Origin: an uncultured Gammaproteobacteria bacterium
GTDB lineage: Bacteria > Pseudomonadota > Gammaproteobacteria > Pseudomonadales > Pseudohongiellaceae
Assembly (NCBI GenBank): GCA_913060495.1
Contig: CAJXRP010000015.1
Coordinates: forward strand, 26,185 to 90,184
Direction: 5' to 3'
Length of the DNA: 64,000 nucleotides
Part shown: positions 1 to 8,922 of the stretch, piece by piece
How positions within the stretch are numbered: the first letter of the stretch is position 1
Layout of the letters: each line of letters begins with the position of its first letter
Program-made: the position numbers and the translations under genes
Notes under the pieces: model-generated
Told to the model about the DNA's origin: nothing
The model's input: only the letters and a program-made list of their open reading frames with translations
Database searches by the model: none

Positions 1-1645
1 CCGCAATCTTGCTTACATTCATCACCGTCGCCAAACGGTGCGCGATGACCAAGGAAGTGCGATTCGCCATCAATTTTTCCAACGCCATTTGCACCTTGCG
101 CTCACTCTCTGCATCCAAGGCGCTGGTAGCCTCATCGAGCAGGAGGATCTCGGGATCCTTCAAGATTGCCCTAGCTATCGCTATGCGTTGTTTCTGTCCG
201 CCGGATAGACGAATACCCGACTCGCCGAGATAACTGTCATAACCCTCGGGCAACTTGTCTATGAATTCACTCGCGTAGGCTGATTCTGCGGCACTGCGAA
301 CTTCTTCGTCGCTAGCGTCGGGCCTGCCGTAACGAATATTTTCCCAGACATTGCCTGTAAACATAGTCGGCTGTTGAGAGACGATCGCAATATGGCTTCT
401 TAGCTCCTTAGGATCGAGCTCTCTAATATCTATGCCGTCCAGCTCTATCGAACCTGATTGTGGATCATAGAAGCGCAGCGCCAGATCGAAGAGAGTGGAT
501 TTACCTGCGCCTGATGGCCCCACTAGAGCAACACTTTCCCCTGACTGAATCTGTAATGTGACACCATCCAACGCAGGAGTTTCGGGCCGCGAGGCATAGG
601 CAAACGTAACATCGGTTAAGGAGAGCAAACCTTTGAAATTGCCATCGAGCTGACTTGGCTGCTCAGGCGCCGTGATTTCATTCTCGGCCTCTAACAACTC
701 CATCAACCTCTCCATCGCGCCTGCGGCACGCTGTAGCTCACTAATAACCTGGCTTATGGCGCCAACTGCCGAGGCGACCAATACCGCATACGCGACGAAT
801 GCTGTGAGTTCTCCAGCCGACATTGAGCCGTTAATAACATCCTGCCCACCGACCCAGATCATTATAGCTAGCGCACCAAACACCAGCGTTATGACAATTG
901 TAATAAGAAATGAGCGCATCATGATGCGCCGCAAGGCGACATTAAATGCAGTTTCTACATGATCGGAAAATTGTTGGTCATCATGACTCTGATGGTTATA
1001 TGCCTGCACAGTCTTGATCTGCTGAATGGTTTCACCGACATAGGCCCCAACATTCGCGATCTCATCCTGACTACTTCTCGAAAGCAGCCGCACCTTCTTA
1101 CCAAAATACATAATCGGGCCAATCACCAACGGGATACAAATCAGCACGACACTGGTGAGCTTGGGGTTGGTGATAAAAAGAAAGATCGTGCCCCCCACCA
1201 TCATCAGAATATTGCGCAGCGCAATCGAAGCCGACGATCCGATGACAGATTGAATGAGCGTAGTATCGGTGGTGATCCGTGACTGAATCTCGCCACTGAG
1301 GTTGTCTTCAAAATAACCGGGGTGCAAATCGATAATATGGGAATAGACTGCCTTACGAATGTCCGCCGTGACCCGTTCTCCCAACCAAGACACCCAATAG
1401 AATCTAGCGAAGGTACCAATCGCCTGAAAGATTGCGATAAAGAAAAACCCTAATACAGCGGTATTGAGAGCTTCGGTCGAACCCTCGACAAATCCGCTAT
1501 CGACAATGATTCTCACGTATTGAACGAGACCTAATGTCAGCCCCGCCGTGAAGACGAGAGCGACCGCTGCGATAGCAATTTGCTTCTTGTAGGGCTTTAG
1601 AAAAGAGGCGGATTTTAAGAGTAAGGATGTACTGGATTCTGGCAT
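1..1645 (-). CDS. ABC transporter, fused permease/ATP-binding protein (MsbA/lipid exporter-like), 3' end truncated by window edge
   Basis: Reverse strand open from ATG at 1643-1645 (MPESSTS...) to the window edge. The reverse translation contains ABC NBD signatures (D-loop/Walker B 'LLDEATSALDAESE', signature 'SGGQKQRIAIARAILKDP', H-loop 'VIAHRLATV') and an N-terminal TM region. Absent from the ORF track because it has no stop inside the window. Confidence 0.85.
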   Translation of the reverse strand, partial: MPESSTSLLLKSASFLKPYKKQIAIAAVALVFTAGLTLGLVQYVRIIVDSGFVEGSTEALNTAVLGFFFIAIFQAIGTFARFYWVSWLGERVTADIRKAVYSHIIDLHPGYFEDNLSGEIQSRITTDTTLIQSVIGSSASIALRNILMMVGGTIFLFITNPKLTSVVLICIPLVIGPIMYFGKKVRLLSRSSQDEIANVGAYVGETIQQIKTVQAYNHQSHDDQQFSDHVETAFNVALRRIMMRSFLITIVITLVFGALAIMIWVGGQDVINGSMSAGELTAFVAYAVLVASAVGAISQVISELQRAAGAMERLMELLEAENEITAPEQPSQLDGNFKGLLSLTDVTFAYASRPETPALDGVTLQIQSGESVALVGPSGAGKSTLFDLALRFYDPQSGSIELDGIDIRELDPKELRSHIAIVSQQPTMFTGNVWENIRYGRPDASDEEVRSAAESAYASEFIDKLPEGYDSYLGESGIRLSGGQKQRIAIARAILKDPEILLLDEATSALDAESERKVQMALEKLMANRTSLVIAHRLATVMNVSKIA

Positions 1646-1776
1646 GCACGCAATGTAGCAACTACAGACATAAAAGCAAGGAATAGCTTAGCGATAAGTG
1701 GTGTAGCTTGGGCTAGATGACCGCCTCTTGTATCCCTCTACTAGAGAGTCGTACGCCTAGACTATGTGCAACTTGG

Positions 1777-1929
1777 TTATTTCTTACCCTCGCCTGACCG
1801 CCTCTCTCCTTCTCGGCGTTCTGACTTGCGACGCTCTTCCGCTAGCCAATTTTCCGCTTTCTCAGCGGACTTTCTGCGGTCTACGCGGCGACGACCGTCA
1901 CTGTTTCTTTTTTCTTCAATCACAATCAT
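1777..1929 (-). CDS. Small highly charged Arg/Glu-rich protein (50 aa), hypothetical
   Basis: Manual reverse-strand translation: MIVIEEKRNSDGRRRVDRRKSAEKAENWLAEERRKSERREGERRSGEGKK*. Purine-rich GAGGAA directly precedes the ATG. Below the ORF-track size cut-off. Confidence 0.5.
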   Translation of the reverse strand: MIVIEEKRNSDGRRRVDRRKSAEKAENWLAEERRKSERREGERRSGEGKK

Positions 1930-2061
1930 TTCCTCGTTGCTTGGATTAGCACCAATCGCGGTGTCATTCGTCGTATCTCATAGGTATAGACTACGTTAAT
2001 ATCCCCTGTCTTTTCAATTGTCCATTTTGGGCACGAATCAAATACCACCTTGAGGTAAATC

Positions 2062-2568
2062 ATGTCGCTATCAATGCATTCCAGCTCCATTCCCTATTTC
2101 GTTCGCTCTCTGAACAATCTATCTACAATTCTCAAGATGGGCGCTGCGCACGCTAAAGAACACGAAATAGACCCTTCAATATTTGTGACCGCTCGTCTAT
2201 TTCCCGACATGTTCCCACTATCTCGCCAGGTACAAATCGCCTGTGATGTGGTCAAGGGTGCCGCTGCCAGAATCTCCGGCGTCGAGGCACCGAGCTTCGA
2301 AGACAACGAGTCCAGCTTTGAGGAACTACAAGAGCGAATTAGCAAGACCATCGAATTTCTGAATTCGGTGCCGGCTGACAAGATAAACGGAACTGAAGAA
2401 AAAGACATTAAACTGCAGGCGGGTTCGTTTGAGGTGGACTTTACCGGCGCCTCTTACCTGTCGATGTGGGCACTACCAAACCTCTATTTTCACGTCACTA
2501 CAACTTACAATATATTGCGCCACAATGGTGTCGTATTAGGTAAGTTAGACTACGTTGGCGCACCTTAA
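2062..2568 (+). CDS. DUF1993 family protein
   Basis: 168 aa; 'MHSSSIPYFVRSLNNLSTILKMGAAHA...LFPDMFPLSRQVQIACDVVKGAAARISG' is typical of DUF1993. Confidence 0.8.
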   Translation: MSLSMHSSSIPYFVRSLNNLSTILKMGAAHAKEHEIDPSIFVTARLFPDMFPLSRQVQIACDVVKGAAARISGVEAPSFEDNESSFEELQERISKTIEFLNSVPADKINGTEEKDIKLQAGSFEVDFTGASYLSMWALPNLYFHVTTTYNILRHNGVVLGKLDYVGAP

Positions 2569-2583
2569 GTCATAGTAAAGCAG

Positions 2584-2621
2584 CTATGAATCGACAGGAA
2601 ATGAACCCTGTCGATTTATAG
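2584..2621. terminator. Stem-loop between convergent genes (probable bidirectional terminator)
   Basis: CTATGAATCGACAGG-aaatgaac-CCTGTCGATTTATAG, 15-bp stem with one G.U, located between a + stop (2568) and a - stop (2633). Confidence 0.55.
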
Positions 2622-2632
2622 ACTTGTTTAAG

Positions 2633-3901
2633 TTAATCACCCACAGAAGCACCGGTGAGTTTCGCTACAGCTGCAAGCGTGGTCTGGGCCGCATTCAACC
2701 CTAGCCTAAAATCCTTATCGGTAAAGTTTGTCCAAACGTCCAATGGTGAGTGCCAAGTGGGGTTCCAGCCGCCTCCGGTATGTGACCCCCGCTCATTCTC
2801 GCGCAAGCTAATCGAGGGAACTACATTCATGAACGGCGTAGAATCCGTATTCGTCATATGTGGCCCGACTGTCGCAGGATAATCAGTATTGTAAGCATCT
2901 GCCGCCGCCTTAAACACGAAGGCGAGCCGCATCGAATCATCCGCTAGATCAGAGTTGGACTGAAATTCGATATTCACGTCAGCTTCTGGGCGCTGATCCC
3001 AACTCACTGTACCGTCGGCACGCGGCGCACCATGATCCCAAAGCATCATGTCGTGCTGAATCATACCTAACCAAGTTGGCTCCGGATAATTACCAGAACC
3101 TGCAGGCTCCTCTATGCCCTGCAAGTCTTTGCGCTGCTCAACATAAGCGGACGAGCCATTGAGACCGGTCTCTTCGTTGTTCCACAGAGCAAAACGTATC
3201 GAGCGTTCCGTCTCAACTCCAGGCGCACTCATAATTCGTGCAAGCTCCATCACCAGAGCCGTACCGGAACCGTCATCGTTAACCGCCTCGTTTACACCAT
3301 GACCATCCATATGAGCACTCACGATGTACATCTCATCAGGGCGCGTGCTCCCAATTTTAGTGCAATACACTTCAGACCTAGGGCCATCCACAGGTTCCTC
3401 GGCATTCAGCAATCGAATTCTTTCATCAGGCTGGGCTTCGAGGTCGCGATTCACACCAGTAGGCGAACGATAGCCATAGATGGAACTGCCACCAGGACCA
3501 CTCCCATTGCGACCAACCAGACCTCCTGTTGGAGTAGTCAGATCGGGAGTGTCAGTAGCCGCTCTGCGACGGGAACCCCGTGGCGTTGTAGTAAATGTGT
3601 AGTTAATTCTTTCGACATTACTGCATCCATAGGAGATCAGCTGTTCTTCGATCCAGTCGACTGCGGCACGGTTGCGACTGGTACCTTGACGCCGATCACC
3701 AAATTGGGTCAACCCTTTAAGAGTGGTTTTATACGCTTCCAGCTCTAGTCTTGAAACCAATTCCGCCACTGGATCTTCAGCATCCTGCGCAGCGACAAGC
3801 GGGCTTAATCCAACAAATGCCGCACTGGCTATAGCGGTTGCTAGAAGTCTTAGATTGCGATTCATGATCACTCCAATAATTGTGTAAAAGGCTATGTCCA
3901 A
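2633..3901 (-). CDS. M28 family zinc metallopeptidase, secreted
   Basis: Signal peptide (MNRNLRLLATAIASAAFVGLSPLVAAQD) and M28 motifs 'SAHMDGHG...NDDGSGTA', 'WNNEETGLNGS'. Real start is probably the internal Met (MNRNLR). Confidence 0.85.
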   Translation of the reverse strand: MDIAFYTIIGVIMNRNLRLLATAIASAAFVGLSPLVAAQDAEDPVAELVSRLELEAYKTTLKGLTQFGDRRQGTSRNRAAVDWIEEQLISYGCSNVERINYTFTTTPRGSRRRAATDTPDLTTPTGGLVGRNGSGPGGSSIYGYRSPTGVNRDLEAQPDERIRLLNAEEPVDGPRSEVYCTKIGSTRPDEMYIVSAHMDGHGVNEAVNDDGSGTALVMELARIMSAPGVETERSIRFALWNNEETGLNGSSAYVEQRKDLQGIEEPAGSGNYPEPTWLGMIQHDMMLWDHGAPRADGTVSWDQRPEADVNIEFQSNSDLADDSMRLAFVFKAAADAYNTDYPATVGPHMTNTDSTPFMNVVPSISLRENERGSHTGGGWNPTWHSPLDVWTNFTDKDFRLGLNAAQTTLAAVAKLTGASVGD

Positions 3902-3971
3902 AAATTAAAACAGGGCTAAACAGTAACTTCTGAATAAGAGAATTTCAATCTGAAATAAAGTGAGTTGACGT

Positions 3972-4733
3972 CTACAGTTCACGCAGCCAAATGTTTCTGA
4001 AGGATACGACCTGCCCGTGATCCTGTAGCGTGATCGGCATCCTGCCACTGCAGTCCTGCTCTCTCATTTGCCCGTATGGAGTGCAGCGAGTCGAATACTC
4101 TGGTTCTTCTGTATAAGTTGCACCGAGTATCTCGACGTTATTTAACACCAGCACGCCGTTCTGGATAACTGTCACATAGGCGGGTGACTCAAGCTCACCG
4201 GCCGCTTCATACACCGGCGCCTGAAAAAAAATATCGTAGCTCTGCCACTCACCCGGCGGTTTAGATACATTCACTAAAGGCGCATACTGCAGATAAACCG
4301 ATCCCGCCTGACCATTCACATAGGTTGGGTTTTCCCAACTATCAAGCACCTGTACCTCGAAGATAGAGTTTAGAAAAATACCGCTATTCCCTCTGCTCTG
4401 TCCTTGGCCCATAATTGTGGCCGTTGGCGACCATTCAATATGCAATTGAAAATCTGCGAATGCCTGCCTTGTCTTGATAGAACCTGTACCGTTATTAACC
4501 GTGACAAAGTCATCTTCGATGATCCACGCGGCATCTTCCTCGCTACCGGCAGATTGCCATGCATCTAGATTGCTACCATCAAATAAGACGATAGCATCTG
4601 ATGGCGCCTCACTATTTATCACACCGCTAATTTTTTCAGGAACTGGCGAGTAAATTTCGGCGGCATTTGCAGATTGGACGAATAATGACATCGCCAATCC
4701 AAATAATGTAATAGGGGTAACTAATTTTATCAT
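3972..4733 (-). CDS. DUF1080 (3-keto-disaccharide hydrolase-like) secreted protein
   Basis: Signal peptide; 'IVLFDGSNLDAWQ...WIIEDDFVTVNNGTGSIKTRQAFADFQLHIEW...GNSGIFL...YEVQVLDSW' is the classic DUF1080 pattern. Confidence 0.85.
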   Translation of the reverse strand: MIKLVTPITLFGLAMSLFVQSANAAEIYSPVPEKISGVINSEAPSDAIVLFDGSNLDAWQSAGSEEDAAWIIEDDFVTVNNGTGSIKTRQAFADFQLHIEWSPTATIMGQGQSRGNSGIFLNSIFEVQVLDSWENPTYVNGQAGSVYLQYAPLVNVSKPPGEWQSYDIFFQAPVYEAAGELESPAYVTVIQNGVLVLNNVEILGATYTEEPEYSTRCTPYGQMREQDCSGRMPITLQDHGQVVSFRNIWLREL

Positions 4734-5053
4734 TCGACTAGGGTTTCCTGGATGACTTCAGTATGAATCTAAGGGCTGACGAGGAGATTAGCACAGATGA
4801 AAACCCCCATAGACCGAATTTCTTCCCAGCGAGCTGTGTAGCCCGGATTCTAGCCTGAAACCTCTAATTCATTGGGCTACAGACCAAAATTAGCATTCTC
4901 GCGGCCAGCCAAAAACCCACAAATTTAAAGAGACTTTGGCTATTTCCCACGTTAAACTACAACAATTCGTAGCTGCCAACGTTATCCGGTGTATGCCTGC
5001 AATTGAGCCGGCTAGCGCTGCAGATGATAACTACACATTTTAGGCGCTTAATC

Positions 5054-5452
5054 ATGGATGCAAATAAGTCAGGGACAGTTCTCGTCGTAGAAGACGAACC
5101 CGGCGTTCGTGATGTGGCCGTGCAGATGCTGCAATTCACAGGATTCGATGTGATCGAAGCCAGCGACGCGCAGAGTGGTCTCGAACTATTCAATCAAAAC
5201 CCAGATATCGATCTGGTTTTCTCCGATGTAATCATGCCCGGCGGCACTAGCGGCATCGAGATGGCCAAGGAGATGCTTGCGCAGAAACCGCATACCCTCA
5301 TCCTCCTCGCGACCGGCTATTCCGCTAAAGCAGAAGCACTCGCAAACACATCATCGCAGTCGGAGAATATCGGCGTGGTATCCAAGCCCTATGATATCAG
5401 CAAGATCCCGATACTGATCTCAGCCATGATCAGTAACGCGGCAGCAGAATAG
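5054..5452 (+). CDS. Single-domain response regulator (CheY-like receiver)
   Basis: MDANKSGTVLVVEDEPGVRDVAVQML...IDLVFSDVIMPGGTSGIEMA...LATGYS...VVSKPYD: D-D, D (SDVIMPGG), T and K receiver residues. Start chosen at the internal ATG of ORF 5003-5452. Confidence 0.85.
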   Translation: MDANKSGTVLVVEDEPGVRDVAVQMLQFTGFDVIEASDAQSGLELFNQNPDIDLVFSDVIMPGGTSGIEMAKEMLAQKPHTLILLATGYSAKAEALANTSSQSENIGVVSKPYDISKIPILISAMISNAAAE

Positions 5453-5491
5453 GCACTTCAGCATAATAAGTAAGAAATTAGCGATTGCCGC

Positions 5492-5914
5492 CTAATCGTC
5501 AACTAGCGCTTGTTCCGCACGCATATTGCATGCCGTAACCTCAGGCAACTTCGCCATATACTTGAGCATCATCGCACCACGAATATCAGTTTTTTCGAGT
5601 AGCGATGATGATTCGTCTATGTGAAACACACGCGAAGTCGTTACCACCAAATCTTCTTCCATTGGCATAGCGCAGCGATGCACTCCAAAGCCTGTAGGTA
5701 TTCGACGGGGAAGTCGGTTTCGGTACATGAATATTTCTTTGGTTTCTTCGAAATATGTATAGTCAACTATGCCGTCGCGGTTGCTGTCTCTCGCGCACAT
5801 TTCATAGAGAACAAAATTGTCACAATAGAGACTGTTTACAGGACGCTCACCAAGGTAATTCCCCGCACAGCTAGCTAGAAAAACACTACTCGTGACAAGC
5901 GCTAGAACGCGCAT
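5492..5914 (-). CDS. Hypothetical lipoprotein
   Basis: Within ORF 5492..5980; internal Met gives MRVLALVTSSVFLASCAGN, with lipobox LASC. Confidence 0.55.
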   Translation of the reverse strand: MRVLALVTSSVFLASCAGNYLGERPVNSLYCDNFVLYEMCARDSNRDGIVDYTYFEETKEIFMYRNRLPRRIPTGFGVHRCAMPMEEDLVVTTSRVFHIDESSSLLEKTDIRGAMMLKYMAKLPEVTACNMRAEQALVDD

Positions 5915-6081
5915 CGTGGAAGACTGAGCTAACATAGATAATAACTTATGAACGGTGTACATCAATGAGCAGACTCGCAACTGGTTTAACTAAAGAAACT
6001 TTGTTCACAAAACTAAAGTTCGGTCGGTATTGTACGCGGGTTCTCGCGAAAGATTAAATCTAACTACTATCCAGCTATCAT

Positions 6082-7593
6082 CTAACTGCTAGGAAAAGAG
6101 AACCGTGCACCTTCACTGTCCCCTTGAGCCGGCCATTTCTGCGTCATCGTCTTTCTGCGGGTATAGAAGCGTATCGAATCAGGACCATAGATACTGAGAT
6201 CACCGAATAGCGAGCGCTTCCATCCTCCGAAGCTATGGCTAGCCACAGGAACTGGTAGTGCCACATTCACACCCACCATGCCCACCTGTATATGATCCGA
6301 GAAGTAACGCGCAGCCGCACCATCGCGCGTGAAAATACAGGTACCGTTCCCGTATTCGTGCCTGTTGATGATCGACATGGCCTGATCCAGGCTTTGAACT
6401 CGAACGACGCATAAAATTGGACCAAAAATTTCATCGGAATGAATGCTCATCGTCTCACTCACTCTATCGAACAGATTACCGCCGATAAAATACCCACCCT
6501 CGTTTCCGGCAAGCTGCAGATTACGACCATCGACAACTAATTCAGCACCTTGATCCAAACCCTGTTCTATATAGTCATTGATTCGTTCGAGCGCATCCGC
6601 GCTAATCAGCGGACCCATATCATTTTCAATGTCTGTACCAGGGCCAACCTTCAAGTCTTTCACCCGACTCGCGAGCTGGGCGACGGCCTTGTCTGCAGTT
6701 TCTTCCCCCACACAAACAGCTACCGAAATCGCCATGCAACGCTCACCACAAGAGCCATATGCCGCACCCATCAACGCGTTAACCGCGTTATCCAAATCAG
6801 CATCGGGCATGATGACGGCATGATTCTTCGCTCCGCCCAATGCCTGCACGCGCTTTCCTGTCTTACTAGCACGCTGATAGATTGATTCGGCGATCGGCGT
6901 GGAGCCAACAAAGCTCACAGCCTGAATACGCGTATCATCTAAAATCAATTCCACAACGCGCTTGTCTCCGTTGATCACATTGAATACACCATCAGGCAAG
7001 CCTGCCTCGGTAAAGAGCTTCGCAAGCAGCAGCGCAGCGCTAGGATCTCGCTCCGAAGGCTTAAGAATAAACGTATTGCCACAGGCTATCGCCATGGGGA
7101 ACATCCACATAGGAACCATGGCAGGAAAATTAAAAGGCGTGATACCTGCAACGATGCCAAGCGCCTGAAACTCTGACCAGCTATCTATATCAGGCCCTGC
7201 ATTCTTGGAATGCTCTCCCTTGAGTAATTCGGAAATACCGCAGGCGTATTCGACAACTTCAATACCGCGAATTAATTCCCCACGGGCATCATCCAATACC
7301 TTGCCGTGTTCGGCAGTGATCGCCTGACAGATTTCATCGATGTTCGCCTCCAGCAGCTGCTTATAGCGAAAGAGTATCTGTGCTCTCTTCTGTGGCGGCG
7401 TATTACGCCAAGCTGCGAAGGCTAAGCTAGCCGCATGAATCACCTCTTCTAGCTCTGCATCAAGCGCACAGGCCAACTTCTTCTCTACCTGCCCCGTAGC
7501 CGGATTAAATACGTCGAGCGTCTCACCGCTGCCTGCTCTCTCACGACCGCCGATGTAATGGCCAAGTAGCTCAGGTGTTTCAGTTGAACTCAT
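6082..7593 (-). CDS. mmsA: CoA-acylating methylmalonate-semialdehyde dehydrogenase
   Basis: 503 aa; ALDH fold with 'GITPFNFPAMVPMWMFPMAIACGNTFILKPSE' and 'GSCGERCMA' typical of MmsA. Confidence 0.9.
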   Translation of the reverse strand: MSSTETPELLGHYIGGRERAGSGETLDVFNPATGQVEKKLACALDAELEEVIHAASLAFAAWRNTPPQKRAQILFRYKQLLEANIDEICQAITAEHGKVLDDARGELIRGIEVVEYACGISELLKGEHSKNAGPDIDSWSEFQALGIVAGITPFNFPAMVPMWMFPMAIACGNTFILKPSERDPSAALLLAKLFTEAGLPDGVFNVINGDKRVVELILDDTRIQAVSFVGSTPIAESIYQRASKTGKRVQALGGAKNHAVIMPDADLDNAVNALMGAAYGSCGERCMAISVAVCVGEETADKAVAQLASRVKDLKVGPGTDIENDMGPLISADALERINDYIEQGLDQGAELVVDGRNLQLAGNEGGYFIGGNLFDRVSETMSIHSDEIFGPILCVVRVQSLDQAMSIINRHEYGNGTCIFTRDGAAARYFSDHIQVGMVGVNVALPVPVASHSFGGWKRSLFGDLSIYGPDSIRFYTRRKTMTQKWPAQGDSEGARFSFPSS

Positions 7594-8896
7594 GCAAAGA
7601 TTCTCCTACAGCATTGATCAGGTCATCGATCTGCTTCTCGTTAACAATAAACGGCGGTGCCAATTGAATTGTGTCCCCACCCCAGCGAACATAAAAGCCT
7701 TTCTCTAAACATTTCAAACCGACCTCGAAAGGGCGACGCAGCGGCTCCCCCGGATAGTGCTCCAAGGAAATGCCGGCGGCTAAACCGTAGTTGCGAATAT
7801 CTGTAACGAACGGGCTACCCTTCAATGAATGTACTGCTTCTTCGAATTTCACTGCCATGGCATTAACGTTCTCGATTAACTCGTCCTCTACCAAAACCTT
7901 TAGTGCTGCCAAACCCGCAGCACATGCAACAGGATGCGCGGAGTAGGTATAACCATGGGGAAATTCCACCATATAGTCAGGACCACCCTTCTCCATGAAG
8001 GCATCATAGATTTCAGAACCCACCACTACCGCACCCAAAGGGATCGTTCCATTCGTAATCTGCTTAGCGAGAGTCATGATGTCGGGAGTAACACCGAATT
8101 CATCAGCACCGGTCAAAGAACCCATTCGACCAAAGCCGGTGATGACCTCATCGAAGATCAATAATATGTCGTGCTTATCGCAAATCTCACGAAGCCGATT
8201 TAGATACCCAACCGGAGGTGGCAAGACACCTGCCGTGCCAGACAAAGGTTCGACGATTACGGCAGCTATATTTGATGCGTCGTGCAACAGAACCAACTGC
8301 TCTAATTCATCAGCAAGGTGCGCACCTGCTGCAGGCATACCTCGACTAAATTTATTTTCGTCCAGTAAGGTATCGCCAATATGATCCGCATCCACGGACT
8401 GGCCGAACAACTTGCGATTAAAACCAATTCCTCCCACCCCTACGCCACCATAATTTACGCCGTGATAGCCCTTCATCCTGCCTATAAATTTTGATTTCCC
8501 CGGCTGACCCTTGCTGCGCCAATAGCCGCGCGCCATCTTCAGCGCAGTGTCGATGGTTTCCGAGCCGGAGTCTGTGAAAAAAACATGGTCAAGTTTTGCG
8601 GGAGTGAGCTCTACTACTTTGTTAGCTAACTCGAAGGAAAGTTCATGACCGTATTGAAAACCTGGCGAGTAATCCAAATTGGACATCTGCGCACTTACGG
8701 CAGCGGTGATTTCTTCGCGACCATGGCCTAGGCCACAAGTCCACAGACCGGAAAGGCCATCGAATATTTTCCTACCTTCGGCATCAAAGTAATAAGCGCC
8801 CTTGGCTGAGGCCATCATTCTTGGCTGGTCTTTGAATTGTCGGTTGCCAGTAAATGGCATCCAATGCGCTTCGAGTTGCTCTCTACTCAGAGTCAC
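7580..8896 (-). CDS. Class III aminotransferase, probably beta-alanine/omega-amino acid:pyruvate transaminase
   Basis: PLP Lys motif 'DEVITGFGRMGS...LAKQITNGTIPLGAV'; 'HWMPFTGNRQFK' N-terminus; overlaps mmsA by 14 bp. Confidence 0.88.
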   Translation of the reverse strand: MTLSREQLEAHWMPFTGNRQFKDQPRMMASAKGAYYFDAEGRKIFDGLSGLWTCGLGHGREEITAAVSAQMSNLDYSPGFQYGHELSFELANKVVELTPAKLDHVFFTDSGSETIDTALKMARGYWRSKGQPGKSKFIGRMKGYHGVNYGGVGVGGIGFNRKLFGQSVDADHIGDTLLDENKFSRGMPAAGAHLADELEQLVLLHDASNIAAVIVEPLSGTAGVLPPPVGYLNRLREICDKHDILLIFDEVITGFGRMGSLTGADEFGVTPDIMTLAKQITNGTIPLGAVVVGSEIYDAFMEKGGPDYMVEFPHGYTYSAHPVACAAGLAALKVLVEDELIENVNAMAVKFEEAVHSLKGSPFVTDIRNYGLAAGISLEHYPGEPLRRPFEVGLKCLEKGFYVRWGGDTIQLAPPFIVNEKQIDDLINAVGESLHEFN

Positions 8897-8922
8897 GAGA
8901 ATTCTCCTTTTTCATTTAGTAC

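Noticed and set aside
9-1419. ORFs 9-233(+), 672-962(+), 959-1282(+) and 1204-1419(-)
   Set aside because: All overlap the edge-truncated minus-strand ABC exporter reading frame; the plus-strand ones are antisense shadows and the 1204-1419 frame is out of phase with it.
1764-1999. ORFs 1764-1949(+) and 1766-1999(+)
   Set aside because: No family resemblance; Ser/Arg-rich translation is the complement of the more plausible minus-strand 50-aa ORF.
3299-3748. 149-aa plus-strand ORF
   Set aside because: Antisense to the M28 peptidase with no protein-like features.
6550-7168. Plus-strand ORFs inside mmsA
   Set aside because: Antisense shadows of a strongly supported dehydrogenase.
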